This document shows, piece after piece, positions 35,165 through 47,549 of a stretch of DNA of 64,000 nucleotides (within the stretch, counting starts at the first letter, position 1; each line of letters opens with the position of its first letter). The notes under the pieces are model-generated. The model was given only the letters and a program-made list of their open reading frames with translations, did not search any database and had not been told where the DNA came from. The position numbers and the translations under genes were made by a program. Where the stretch lies: assembly GCA_029931535.1 (NCBI GenBank), contig JAQPZY010001569.1:4196001-4260000 (forward strand). The letters are read 5' to 3'. The DNA comes from Margaritifera margaritifera. Taxonomy: Eukaryota; Mollusca; Bivalvia; Unionida; Margaritiferidae.

Positions 35165-37610
35165 CTAAGATGACCATAACATCACTAACTGGTTTGGTTT
35201 CTGTGAGTATGTGAGTGGCTGATCAGGCCAATTTGTGCTCTGAACTGTCTGTGGCACACTTGACAGGAGATACCACTTGGGATTGCTTGATCAACAGAGG
35301 ACATGCTGCAGTTCTGAGATTTGCGCTTCTCGCGCTTCTGCACTGCCTCTGCAATTCTCTCAGTCAAAGTCTGTAGCTCCAGTATGGATGAGACTGTGCC
35401 AGGTGGAGCGGTCCTGTGCGAGATCTTCCCAAGACTAAGGGTCAATGTTGAAGTATTCCAGGGATGACTGGACGGAATCTTTGAAGCATTTCTTCTGACC
35501 ACCCTGAGATCGCTTTCCCTCCTTCAGCTCGCCGTTAGAAGATCTTCTTTGGTAGTCGCTCTTCTGACATCTTGGTGATGTGACATGCCCATCTCAACTG
35601 TGATTTCATCAGCAGAGTGTAGATGGTTGGAATGCCTGCCCGTGTGAGAACATCAGTATCTTGGACCCTGTCCTGCCAGCTTATCCTCATCAGTTTCCTC
35701 TGGCAGCCCATATGAAAATGGTTCAGCTTCTTGGCATGGCCTATTTACACCGTCCAGGTTTCACAAGCATACAGCAGGGTCGGCAACACAGTGGCTTTGT
35801 ACACCTTCAGTTTTGTTTGTAGACTAATGCTTCTACGCTCCCACACATTTACGTGTAGTCTACCAAAGGGTACACTTGCTTTAGCAATTCTGGCGTTGGT
35901 TTCATCATCGATTTGGACTGCATGTGACAGTTTGCTGTCGAGATAGGTGAACTTGTTCACTGCCAGGAGGGTTTGGCTATTTATTGTGATGGCAGGCTCT
36001 ATATAAGGCTTTCGTGGTGGTATCACCTCTGTCTTCTTGATACTGATTGTGAGACCGAAACTGTCACAAGCTGAAGAGAAATGGTCCATACTGTGTTGCA
36101 TGTCAGACTCATATTTGGCATTCAGGCAACAGTCGTCAGCAAATAGATCACAAACCATCACTCCCTGTAACTTCGTCTTCACCTGTAGTTTCCTCAGATT
36201 GAAGAGCTTGCCGTCAGTCCGGTATCTGATGTAGATCCTAGTTTCATAATCACGGAAGACATCAGTAAGCATGGCATAGAACATCATACTGAAGAGGGTT
36301 GGGGCCAACACGCAACCTTGCTTGACTCCAATGGTGACTGGGAATGGTTCGGATGACTCGCTGTCGTCCACGACACAGCGACCATGCCATCAGGGAATTG
36401 CCGAACCATCACGATGAATTTTCTGGGCAACCAAATTTTATCACGATCTTCCAAAGGCCCTCGCGGCTGACTATGTCAAAGACTATTGTCAGGTCGATGA
36501 ATGTCGCATACAGGTTGGAGTTCGGTTTCTGGCATTTATTCTGGATTTGACGAGCAGCAAACACCATATCTGTGGTCCCTCGTCCTTTTCTGAAGACACA
36601 TTGACTCTCAGGCAGGAGCCCTTGATCGATGTGATGCACACGGCGATTCAGCAGAATTCTGACGAGGATTTTGCCGGCTATTGACAGTAAGGAGATGGCC
36701 CGATGGTTGTTGCAGGATTGTCTGTTGCCTTTCCGCTTGTACAAGTAAACGATGGATGCATCATTGTACTCCTGGGGTATAGTTCTTTAAGTTTACATCG
36801 ACTGGAAGAGTTCAGTCAGATTCTGTGCCCTGAGCGAGCATCCGGCTTTGTAGACTGCTGCTCGTATAGCATCTGCTCCAGGTGCTTTGCCATTTGACAG
36901 CAGATCAATTGCTTTCTCAGTTTCAATCAGCGTATGAGGATCAGCAAGTAATGTGTTGATTTCCACTTATGGCAGTCAATTAATTGACTCCTCACTGATA
37001 GATGAATGTTGATTAAGGATGTTGTTGAAGTGTTCTGTCCATCTTTGAAGTATCTTTTCTTTGTCAGTGAGCAGTGTGGTGCTGTCAGCACTCAGTATTG
37101 GAGATGTTCCTGATGACTGTGGCCCGTAGATTGTCTTCAAAGCATCTTAGAAGTTCTTCATCTCATTCTTCTCTACGTAGGACTGAATCTCATCTGCCTC
37201 ATTGCTCAGCCATGAGTCTTGCAACTCTCTGAGTTTGCACTGGACAGTCCTCTTAATGTTGTTGAATGCTGCCTTCTTAGATGATGAAGTGCTGTCTTCT
37301 AAACAGGCCTTCTGTAGCCGATGTTTCTCATTCAGAAGTCTCTGTATGGCAGCATCATTCTCATCAAACCAATCTTGATGTTTATGTATGGTGGGACCGA
37401 GGGTTTTGGATGCAGTTGAGTACACAGAGTCCCTGAAGGATGCTCAGTTTTCCTTGACATTTTCGGAGTTTATATCGATTGTTTCTAGTTGGCTGCATGG
37501 TTGTTTGACAAATGCCTGTTTCACATTCTCCTGTTTCAATTTGGAGACACTGAGCTTTTTGGGCACTTTTTTGCCTTGTGGTCTGCTAGGCTATTCGACG
37601 GTTGGTAATT
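35165..37610 (-). pseudogene. Non-LTR retrotransposon (reverse transcriptase to C-terminal zinc motif), 5' truncated, minus strand
   Basis: Reading on the minus strand: a linker with HQDWFDENDAAIQRLLNEKH (about 37375), finger region YKRKGNRQSCNNHRAISLLS (about 36740), ATFIDLTIVFDIVSREGLW for motif A, GVKQGCVLAPTLFSMMF for motif B, LFADDCCLNA for motif C (FADD at about 36143-36132), ISIKKTEVI for D and FTYLDSKLS for E. Then come ERRSISLQTKLKVYKATVLP and a C-terminal CQVCHRQFRAQIGLISHSHT. The catalytic DD is intact, but stops interrupt at about 37430, 37148, 36965, 36787 and 35745. The endonuclease is absent. The style resembles elements often annotated as craniofacial development protein 2-like ORFs (possibly RTE-related); the clade is tentative. 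Confidence 0.85.
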
Positions 37611-38467
37611 AACTTTTATCACCAGATGGGTCACCATTGATCATTAATCGACAAGTAATATCGTAGGCTTGGACTACATAATGCTTTTGATCGGACCGTT
37701 ATAAGTATTTAATACTGTTTGTTTGGGATTTCTGTATTACAAATTATATATATTTACCATAATTATAATTTGAAAGGATAATTTAGTTATTCATAATACC
37801 ATTGTAATTATAATTGTATGGGATTATATTCGATTGTGTTTGTTTCTAATTCCTGTTACTCTGTTCTATGTTTGTATCAGCAGCAAATTAGTTTCATTTA
37901 TAGGTACATGTTCAGTGTAATTAAACATTTTGGGGGACACGGTAGTAGATCGTACGAGCGAACAATCCGGATAATCGATGTTTTACTGCAGATTTTAGCG
38001 TAGGAGTCTCGCCAAACATTTTGAAATGGACAGCGATCCCTTGAATATTTAAGAATCGAATGACTAATGCTACACCTACCTATAATCAATATAGTTATCA
38101 ATAGCTAAAAAGGAAAACTGAAATGATGAAATTGTTGATAAGAATTGAGAAAATACAGTGCGTTGCATTGCATTAGCGTAATCTTGGTTTGTTCCTTATA
38201 TTAGTTACCTAGTTACCCCCACCCCAAAAAAAATACAAAATTACAATTTAAACAAAAGACAAGAAAAATAGAAAAGTTAGATAAATATATTAATACAGTG
38301 TTACCTTATAGGAAAGGTGATAGGTGAAACCAACATCATGCGAATGGAGTAAAGGTATGCACTTCCCAAGTGCTTGAGGCTCCAGTAGGGTCAAGGCTAT
38401 ATAACTCTTGATACTTGCTTTGAACTAAACTGGCCTATTTACTATTCTGACACCATGTGTTGATGTC
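37611..38467. other. No feature seen
   Basis: AT-rich sequence upstream of the truncated LINE. Its 5' edge is not sharply defined. Confidence 0.45.
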
Positions 38468-38624
38468 TGTGTGTGTGTGTTTCAAGACTTATTTACCTGT
38501 ATGCGTTTCGTGTTAATATTATGACACCGTGTGTTGATTTGCGCGCGCGCGTGTGTTTGTATGTATGTGTGTGTGAAGACTTATGTGTACTTACCGTGTA
38601 TTGATTTGCGTGTGTGTGTAAACT
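38468..38624. repeat. TG/CG-rich dinucleotide stretches
   Basis: Three short TG, CG and TATG runs separated by related spacer sequence containing GTGTTGATTTGCG and GACTTAT. This indicates an old local duplication of about 90 bp. Confidence 0.7.
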
Positions 38625-38804
38625 TGTATACCTGTATGCGTTCAATATCTTTTAACCTTAGCTGCATTGTAATCTCGGAGATAACAAAAGTGTATAAAAA
38701 CTGCCGAACTGAATTAATATGGATTTGAAAAAGATTAAAACCTGAGATTACCATACTGTCCCTGTCGAAACAAATTTTATTTGTAAAGTCACCAAAACCT
38801 ACCG

Positions 38805-39257
38805 AGATTTTCTAATTCATCCAAAAGAAACATTTTTCATATACATTATACAAATTAATTTAACATTTCATACTACGCAGGTTTTTTTTAATTTTTTTTT
38901 AATTTTTTATCTTAATCAGTAGTTTCAGGGTCATTACTTCCAAATTCTTGGTTTGTAGCATACACGAAGTCTACAAACACCGGAACCTTGTGAAAAAGTA
39001 GATTCACGGTGCCTGCATTCCAACTTAAACCTACCGAGATTTTCTAATTCATCCAAAAGAAACATTTTTCATATACATTATACAAATTAATTTAACATTT
39101 CATACTACCCAGGTTTTTTTTTTTTTTTTTTTATTTTTTATCTTAATCAGTAGTTTCAGGGTCATTACTTCCAAATTCTTGGTTTGTAGCATACACGAAG
39201 TCTACAAACACCGGAACCTTGTGAAAAAGTAGATTCACGGTGCCTGCATTCCAACTT
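38805..39257. repeat. Tandem duplication, 222-bp unit, 2 copies
   Basis: AAACCTACCGAGATTTTCTA starts at 38805 and again at 39027. The copies are nearly identical, and the main difference is T-run length (about 39114-39133). This is a recent local duplication. Confidence 0.95.
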
Positions 39258-39514
39258 CTGACAGCCAACATCATGAAAATAAAGATCAAGTCAGAGGTAT
39301 TAAAATCGAGCATTCTTTTTAGGTGTCAAAATAAAACCCTTTTCAAAGCTTTTTTTCCACTAAAGATCACTTTTTTGAACTTCTGAGAATATGGTGGGCT
39401 ACTGGAATTTGTCATTGATAGCTCAAGCTACTTTTCCAAAACGTGAAAGATTTGCAGTTTTATGTAGTATTCTTACTATGTAGAAAGAATTACAAAATTC
39501 TGAAAAGTGTTCTT

Positions 39515-39590
39515 TCATAAAAGTTATTATAACAACTGGACGGCTACATGCCAACAAAAGTTATTATAACAACTGGACGGCTACAAAAAA
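39515..39590. repeat. Two-copy direct repeat, about 37-bp unit
   Basis: AAAGTTATTATAACAACTGG followed by ACGGCTACA occurs twice. Confidence 0.93.
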
Positions 39591-41421
39591 CATGCTCTTT
39601 GAGGATACTGTAAGAAAAATAACAACGAATAATAAACATTATTATCGTTAATGGTGAACAATGCTTTATACAGACATGTGATACAATATATTCACAGCAT
39701 TGATGTTGTTATACATGTGTGGTTTTCTAAGCAGACCGCTTCCGCCATGCACATTCGTATCTACCAACCCTTCACATACTGTATTTATAAATGTTTCCAT
39801 TCACGTTACTCTGAATATTAAGTTATCATAAGGCTTTAGTTGTTCATTCTACTAGGTGATCGACTCGGCATTTATCCATATGGCGTCTTTTTTAGTTTGA
39901 CAGAATATACTAGCATTACAGCACATATTTTGCTTCGTGAGAAATACGTGCCACTTTCTAACTTACTAAAATCCATTCCCCAAATTGTCCCTGCTTTATC
40001 TCTGGAACAAAAGTAAATTACTAGGGTTAATAGTTCTAGCATGGGAATAAGGATAAGATACGAGTGCACCAAATGCTTCCGCCTGCCGAGAACATAATTT
40101 TTACCCATATGCTACAGTTATAGTTAGGTAGTCCTTCACATACTGCTGTTCATGGGGGAAGTCATACAATAGTACAGCGTTTTATTTGAGGTTGCACTAT
40201 GCTGATGTTGGGTAACATGAAAAGTACTTACATCCAAAACCTGGAATCCATGACTATTTCCACGCTACGTTATGTCCAACACTATGCTTACAGTACAGTC
40301 GTTGTGGGTTCAGTGTTTTCCACGCATGTGTCGCAGGTGTGATACATGCATGGAAAGGATTATAGCAATAATCGATGTCCGCGCAAGAAAAGCAAGCCCA
40401 CGCACATCCATGCAATGATCATGCACGGTTGGGACCAGAGCCAATGCAACTTGCAGGTTGCTACGATCGACGCAGTTCCAACAGGGCCGTGGGTGGTTAG
40501 GGTAGACTACTCATGACCGCGATGGATTAGCGTAGGTATTAAATACGCGTCGTCTGTATGAAATGTTGCGTGCACTATTTCAATATTCATGCTGAACTTG
40601 AAAGAAAATGTTTAAAGCAACTATATAATAAAATCAGATGATATATTTTTTAAATATGTTTCTTCCAATGTGACGGAAATGTCATTATTGCTATAAATTA
40701 CTGGATATTTTGGTGTGTTGAAAAGTTATTTCTAAATACCCTCGTTTGTCTCGTTTGGACCTGTTGATGACTTCAAAACAAAATACAAAGTTGTTGTTGA
40801 AGTCATCGAAGTTGACCATTCGTTTTTCAAGTACGGTTCAACTCAAGACTTCATAAAATCAATGTGCCAACTGCAACTGATATTTAATTAGAAGAAAAAT
40901 GTGTAGGGTTTGATAGTTTGAGCATAGAGAAGCAAAAGATCAGCCGTCTGGACACGTGAATAAACGAAGCATGCATGCGAAACACGGCAAAACAGAATTA
41001 TATCGACTTACCAGGTAAACGCCAGATCAAACACGAAATAGAGAAACAAATGAGAGGGGCGGGGGAGGGGGACACGTGGAGGCAGAAATATGTGCCACTG
41101 CACGCCTTGCCATACTCTTGATTTTGCAATTAATTTTGAACAAAACTTCACATATATAGCAACAAGCAGAAATTGTATGATATACAAGAATCGGAAACAA
41201 ATCTTCATTTTCTTGTCTTAGCATGTACATGTGTTCATGCCGATGTAGGGTTAATCATGTGTAGTCTTTTGAAAAGAAAAAAAAAAACACACGAGATATT
41301 TGCAGTTAAGAAGTCCATAATTAGCGTAAAATAAGTGAATGAATAATTCATGCAAAACTGAGACCAGTTTAGATATGGTTTGAATGAAAATGGATTCAGA
41401 ATAGTCTAATTATATACGTGT

Positions 41422-41423
<2 letters not shown>
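39591..41423. other. No feature seen
   Basis: About 1.8 kb of low-feature sequence. It is slightly more GC-balanced near 40250-40560, but no gene, RNA or repeat is recognised. Confidence 0.5.
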
Positions 41424-41492
<69 letters not shown>

Positions 41493-41493
41493 A
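41424..41493. repeat. (GA)n microsatellite
   Basis: GA run of about 70 bases with one AAAG interruption. Confidence 0.97.
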
Positions 41494-41802
41494 CCATGTA
41501 CGCGAAAAGGGCGAGTCAGCAAACGTCTTTAGAATTTGCACAGTGTTACCACACAGATTTAGCAAAATATCCTTACTTTTTCATCCGCATTTAATAACAA
41601 TCGCATTTAAAGAAAAGCACTAAGGAAAGCTGCAGATGTTGCACAAAAATAGAGATATCCACCATTTTCATGGTATTTTGCTGTAATTAATCCCTCCAAT
41701 GTATACTACTTTCAAATACCAGGGATATTTTTACAATAAAATCAAGCAATAGAAGTAGGAAATAGAAGGATGTGGTCAGTTTAACAAGGTGATTTTCAAG
41801 CC
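41494..41802. other. No feature seen
   Basis: AT-rich spacer. Confidence 0.5.
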
Positions 41803-42375
41803 TTATACATTATCTGACTGCATATCCGTAACTATGAAAAATCCGTATAATGACTTTTGCATTATCTGCCTGTATATCCGTAACTATGAAAAATCCGTAT
41901 AATGACTTCTGCATTATCTACCTGTATATCCGTAACTATGAAAAATCCGTATAATGACTTCTGCATTATCTTGCTGTATATCCGTAACTATGAAAAATCC
42001 GTATAATGACTTATGCATTATCTGACTGCATATCCGTAACTATGAAAAATCCGTATAATGACTTATGCATTATCTGACTGCATATCCGTAACTATGAAAA
42101 ATCCGTATAATGACTTCTGCATTATCTGACTGCATATCCGTAACTATGAAAAATCCGTATAATGACTTCTGCATTATCTGCCTGTATATCCGTAACTATG
42201 AAAAATCCGTATAATGACTTTTGCATTATCTGACTGCACATCCGTAACTATGAAAAATCCGTATAATGACTTCTGCATTATCTGCCTGTATATCCGTAAC
42301 TATGAAAAATCCGTATAATGACTTTTGCATTATCTGACTGCATATCCGTAACTATGAAAAATCCGTATAATGACC
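41803..42375. repeat. Minisatellite, 52-bp period, about 11 copies
   Basis: The unit contains CATATCCGTAACTATGAAAA then ATCCGTATAATGACTT and GCATTATCTGACTG. Two subtypes alternate irregularly: GACTGCATATCC and GCCTGTATATCC. Confidence 0.96.
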
Positions 42376-42660
42376 TGCATGTGGTCAGTCTGTTTTCCGG
42401 TTGATATTAAAATTCTTTTGGAGACAAAATCAGTGTTCTTTTTAGGTTTCGCCATGAGAGCAAAACTATTTTTTTTATAAGACTATATTACACAGCACCA
42501 AGTAGACATAATAGTACTATTTCATACCCCACACCGGAGGCCACACTTTGTATGAGGCCAAATTTGCATTGCAGAAGGAGTATTGAATGATGAGATGGGA
42601 TCCACGACTACATCCCTCTTATGAAAAGGTTCCGCCTTAAATTGAGGTTCCTTATAGTAA
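42376..42660. other. No feature seen
   Basis: Spacer between two minisatellites. Confidence 0.5.
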
Positions 42661-43217
42661 GATATAACGGTGTATTATGCATACCTGTACATAAGTCTTA
42701 TTGCAACGTTATATTATGCTTACCTGTACATATGTCTTATTCCAACGTTATAGTGTGCATACCTGTACATATGTCTTATTCAAACGTTATATTGTGCTTA
42801 CCTGTACACATGTCTTATTCCAACGTTATATTGCGCTTACCTGTACATATGTCTTATTGCAACGTTATGGTGTTCTTACCTGTACATAAGTCTTATTGCA
42901 GCGTTATATTGTGCTTACCTGTACATTGGTCTTATTCCAACGTTATAGTGTGCATACCTGTACATAAGTCTTATTGCAACGTTATATTGTGCTTGCATGT
43001 ACATATGTCTTATTCGAACGTTGTAGTGTGAATACCTGTACATAAGTCTTATTCCAACGTTATGGCGTTCTTACCTGTACATAAGTCTTATTGCACCGTT
43101 ATATTGTGCTTACCTGTACATAAGTCTTATTGCAACGTTATATTGTGCTTGCATGTACATATGTCTTATTCGAACGTTGTAGTGTGAATACCTGTGCATA
43201 AGTCTTATTCCAACGTT
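42661..43217. repeat. Minisatellite, 39-bp period, left part (about 14 copies), split by a LINE
   Basis: The unit contains ACGTTATATTGTGCTTACCT then GTACATAAGTCTTATTGCA. The array stops at AACGTT (43212-43217), resumes at AACGTT (47140-47145) and continues to about 47233. Confidence 0.96.
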
Positions 43218-43306
43218 TTATTATATCTCACTAACCTATTCCTTATATGATTTTTGAAACTACAATGTCAATTTTATTTCTTTACATATGTAAACTAAGT
43301 GTAACA

Positions 43307-44503
43307 ATGGCTTTAAATTTACTTTTATGGAATGTCAGAGGCATAATGTCATCGACAATATGTCTCGGCAATTTATTGGATCAGTATGACTGTGACATTG
43401 CATTCATAAATGAACACAAGCTTCGTCCACAAAATGCATCGTTTATGGATTCCATACATTCCAAATATGCAACTTTTACCTGTTGCCAGGAGACATCAGA
43501 TCCCTTCGGGCCAATCAAATGTGGCAAATCAGGGGTCTCAATTATGTTAAAAAAACAACTGGAACAAAAAATTGTACCAATGGAAAACATAAACGACAGA
43601 ATTATAGATGCAAAGCTTGTTGATCTCTCTCACAAACCTCTATACTTAATCTGTGTCTACATGCCCTCAGAGAACGATATTAAGCACTACCGTGAAATAA
43701 TTGAGATTCTTGATGACTTGTACGAGCACCTCTCGGAAGAGGGGCATGTCATTATTGCAGGTGACATGAACGCAAGTTTGATAGACTGCTCTAGAGTTAA
43801 CGCCCATAAATGTAAAGAATTAAAGGACTTCGTGGGCTGAAATCAGATAAAGGCGATAAATACTGCACCAAACTGTATCGGTCCAAAATATTCATATGCC
43901 CCTTTTCAAATCATGCTCGATTACATATTGACTGACAGCATCGTTAGTTCCAATGTTAAACGTTGTGAAATAATCCAGGAAGGTAAAATTTCTACAACAT
44001 CAGACCACTTACCTGTATTCTGTTCAGTTCCGATCCAAAACAATATAATCCCAAAGGTATCGAAACTGCACGACCTAACGGCATGGCACAAAGTCGGCAA
44101 CAACGTGATTGGTCACTATCAAAACGCACTAGCACGTAACTTACAAGACCGCCCATCAAGAGAGATTAACGGTCCGCACGAAATAGACCGACTGTGCACT
44201 GATATAACTGAATGCATGCTACAAGCTGCACGAGACGCGCTTCCCATTGAGCGTTTTAACCCACACACAAAGCCATACTGGAATGAAACATTAAAGCGGA
44301 GTCATAAAATAGAACGTGAAGCACGCATAGTCTGCGTGAAACAAGGCAGACCAAGAGGCTTGCAGCACGAAACATATGCTCTATATAAAAAAGCAAAGCG
44401 TGAATTCAGGAACGCTCAACGAATAGCTAGTGAATCTTTTCTGAATAACTCCCTGAATGAAATTCAAGAAGCGGCCGAATGCGATTTGCACCATTTTGGC
44501 ATC
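43307..44503 (+). pseudogene. LINE AP-endonuclease domain, interrupted
   Basis: The domain starts at ATG 43307 with MALNLLLWNVRG. Motifs in order are WNVRG (about residue 8), FINEHKLRPQ (catalytic Glu), VYMPSEND, GHVIIAGDMNASLIDC (catalytic Asp and Asn) and SDHLPVFCSV (catalytic Asp-His, near 44003). One in-frame TGA at 43838-43840 interrupts a frame that otherwise continues through NQIKAINTAPNCIGPKYSYA and MLDYILTD. Near 44494 a run of four T, where five would keep the frame, shifts reading into the reverse transcriptase frame. A single protein with both domains is the likely ancestor, cutting target DNA in the nucleus to prime reverse transcription. Confidence 0.85.
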
Positions 44504-46744
44504 TAATTAAAAAGAGCAAACCGAACAAACACAAATCTTGTGTTTAAATTTTTTATGGTGGTAAGACCTATTCTGACCCATCTTCGGTAGCTGGTGCTTT
44601 TGCAGATTTTTTTTCTGAATTGTACACACCGAAAGATTATGATATTTATGACAAAGACTCTTATAACTCAGTAGAGAAAACAATCTGTGATCTCAAACAT
44701 TATTCTAAGAAGCACGTACATAGACAAGAAACTTTAGATGATGAAATCTCTGAGCAAGAACTATGCAGCGCACTTCGTACGTTAAAAAAGTCGAAAGCTC
44801 CAAGTCATGATCACCTTCAAAATGAGCACCTTATCTATGGTGGTCCTCAGCTAAATAAAACAATCTTAAAATTGTTCAACTCGATATTAAAGCATGAATA
44901 TATACCAAGTACATGGATAAGAGGTCTTACCGTGCCCATCTACAAAGGTAATGGGAAAAGCAGAGCTGATCCCGATAGTTATCGGCCAATATCATTGTTA
45001 CCAGTGCTGTACAAATTATTTGAAAAAATTATGCAAGCAAAGATTAATAACTTCTTGGTGACGAAAGAAACCATATTCCCTAATCCACAACAACAAGGCT
45101 TTCAAAAGAATCTAAGCTGCCTCACGGCCTCTTTTAATCTTCAAGAGGTCATTAATTATAACTCTGACTGTGGTAGCCCTACCTATGCTGCCTTTCTCGA
45201 TACTCAAAAAGCCTTTGACACCGTTTGGCACGCTGCTCTACTCTTGAAACTATATAATTTGGGAATTCGGGGGAAAATCTGGAGAATAATAGGGAATACA
45301 TATCAAAGTGTACAAAGTGCAGTCGTAGTTAGCAAATACCAGTCTAGATGGTTCGATATCAAGCGAGGCGTTAGACAAGGAGGCGTCCTGTCCTCATTTT
45401 TGTATCTGGTATTTATAGACGAGTTGCTACAGCACTTAGTAAAAAGCACACTGGGATCTAAAATTGGAAGTTTAGAGTGCTGCTGCCCTACGCTTGCAGA
45501 TGACCTCACGTGCCTGTCAAATTCTCCAGATAACTTAGCTAAAATGCTAGAAATTGTTCTCAAATATTCTAAAAAATGGAACTACAAACTAAACTCTACA
45601 AAGTCATATATTATAATATTTGGCAAGAGAAAAAATTCTAACTATAAGCTGTCTCTAACACTTGACGAAGAAATAATTACTGAAACTGACTCCGTCACTC
45701 ACCTAGGAATACTACAGGATAGATCACGTCGTTCCATCAACCGCACCCGCAATGCTTGCAGAAGAGCAAGGCAGGTCTTTTTTGGTCTTGCAAACGTTGG
45801 GATGGGTACCCCAAACCTAAACCCCAAAACATCCGCGAGTTTATATCAGAAAATCGTGATTCCAACCTTACTATATGGCTGCGAACTTTGGAATGAGCTT
45901 CAAAAATGCGATCTACTGGAGCTCAACAAGTTGCAACATTTTACAGCAAAAAGAATTCAGGGATTTCCTGAACAAACGCGGTCAGATATGTGTGAGTCAA
46001 TGCTGGGACTAATAAGAATCACAACCGAAATTGATCGACGTGAACTTCTCTTCCTAGGTAAACTCTGCACCCTGTCCAATAACACCATCTCCAAACAAAT
46101 ATTCCTCATACGTCTTCACATGTATTTTGATAGCACCCAATCTGTACAATCTGGTTTAATTCCAGATATTTGGAATTTACTTCAGAAGTATGAGCTTACA
46201 GATTTCCTCCTGAACTTCATTAATCAATCAATTTTCCCTAACAAATCTCAGTGGAAACAATTGGTCAACATGACTTTACTTGAAAAGGAAGAGACTACCT
46301 GGCACGACAGAATCAATAGACATCCTGATTTTTCTAGATTCCAACACTTACAAACACAAATCCGCCCTTCCACTCTGTACTATATTGCGAGGAATAATTA
46401 TGAACGCAAATTAACCAGGTTTATAGCATCCCTGTGGGTATTAAAGCCAGGCCACGACGTTACTCACTGTCAAAAATGTGGTCAACAGTATACCGACCTC
46501 CTTCAGCATGTGGTCACATCATGTTAATTAACAAGACAAATTGCCAACGACTTTCACTGGTACGTGTTGGACAAGTTTTGACTTGTACTCCACATAGAAC
46601 TTACCCAAAGTAACGACGAATCACAGTTGCTAAAACTGTTAAGAACTGACATTGAAAGTAGACTTGACAAAACACGATTTCACCATTTTCAGATCTGTTC
46701 ATTCCAATTTCTCGTCCTTGTATCACGAGTGTACTTCATAGCCT
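44494..46744 (+). pseudogene. LINE reverse transcriptase and C-terminal domain, interrupted
   Basis: In the frame after the shift the sequence reads FWHLIKKSKPNKHKSC, meets TAA at 44545, then is open from 44548 to 46524. Motifs are DPDSYRPISLLPVLYKLFEK (finger), QQGFQKNLSC, AAFLDTQKAFDTVWH (A), GVRQGGVLSSFLYLVFIDEL (B), TLADDLTCLS (C; LADD at 45493-45504 in place of the usual FADD or YADD), KLNSTKSYIIIFGK (D) and VTHLGI (E). A C-terminal knuckle CQKCGQQYTDLLQHVVTSC runs up to the TAA at 46525. The frame continues beyond that stop, with a further TGA at 46576, to about 46744, so the ancestral protein was probably longer. The aspartates are intact, but this copy cannot make one product. The Jockey/CR1 group is possible; the clade is unassigned. 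Confidence 0.88.
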
Positions 46745-47139
46745 GAAGACCAAACATGTGTCAAAAGCAAAAATTTCCAATTCAGCTCCTGCCAAAACTC
46801 TCTACCTATATGACCTTACTTTAAAAACAAAGTCATTATCATTAATGGATCAGTACCGTAATAAAAAGTTGGGGGGTTTTTTTTTTTTTGGGGGGGGGGG
46901 TCCCTATAGATTTCTGTACAAAGATTATGTGCCATTTTGTATGTTTGCATGTATTTCCTAACTATTGATATTGTATTTGTTTCTTCCTCATCTGTATTAG
47001 TGTAATATGTATCACTGACTTTCTGGAATGTTTTCCGTAATCTTCAATGTAAATTGTTAAATGTATCTCTCTCTGTTCTATTTTCTATGTTTGTAAATGA
47101 ACTCTCCTTATGGAGGAAATAAAGATTGATTGATTGATT

Positions 47140-47233
47140 AACGTTATATTGTGCTTACCTGTCCATAAATCTTATTGCAACGTTATAGTGTGCTTACCTG
47201 TACATAAGTCTTATTGCAGCATTATATTGTGCT
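47140..47233. repeat. Minisatellite, 39-bp period, right part (about 2.4 copies)
   Basis: Continues the array interrupted by the LINE, starting with the duplicated AACGTT. Confidence 0.95.
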
Positions 47234-47399
47234 TTTTATTGAACCTCAACGCCACCATACCCTGGCGTGCCCTTGATAGCATGAATATATTTTGCACATT
47301 TTGGTCATTCCTTTCTGGGTGCTAAGCCAATGTTTTTCTCGTGTGTAGATTGGTCAGTTCCAGTGACGAATGGCAGTATTGTGACAAAGGAAATTATGT

Positions 47400-47549
47400 A
47401 CAGTGATGAAATTAGATGGGATTATTTATATTAGAAATATTAATCATCTCAATGGCATACTGTTACAGTCACAGTGATGAAATTAGATGGGTTTATTTAT
47501 ATTAGAAATATTAATCACCTCAATGGCATACTATTGCAGTCACAGTGAT
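47400..47549. repeat. Tandem duplication, 71-bp unit, 2 copies
   Basis: ACAGTGATGAAATTAGATGG recurs 71 bases later, with few substitutions. Confidence 0.95.

Larger units (their letters stand above)
43218..47139 (+). mobile_element. Nearly full-length non-LTR retrotransposon inserted in the 39-bp array
   Basis: The element is about 3.92 kb, flanked by a 6-bp AACGTT duplication. It has a short 5' leader (about 90 bases), endonuclease and reverse transcriptase coding regions, a 3' UTR with AATAAA-like GAAATAAAG, and a tail of GATT repeats ending at 47139. No ORF1 precedes the endonuclease, so either the family has one ORF or this copy is 5' truncated just before it. A run of G, T and G at 46870-46901 lies in the 3' UTR. 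Confidence 0.9.
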
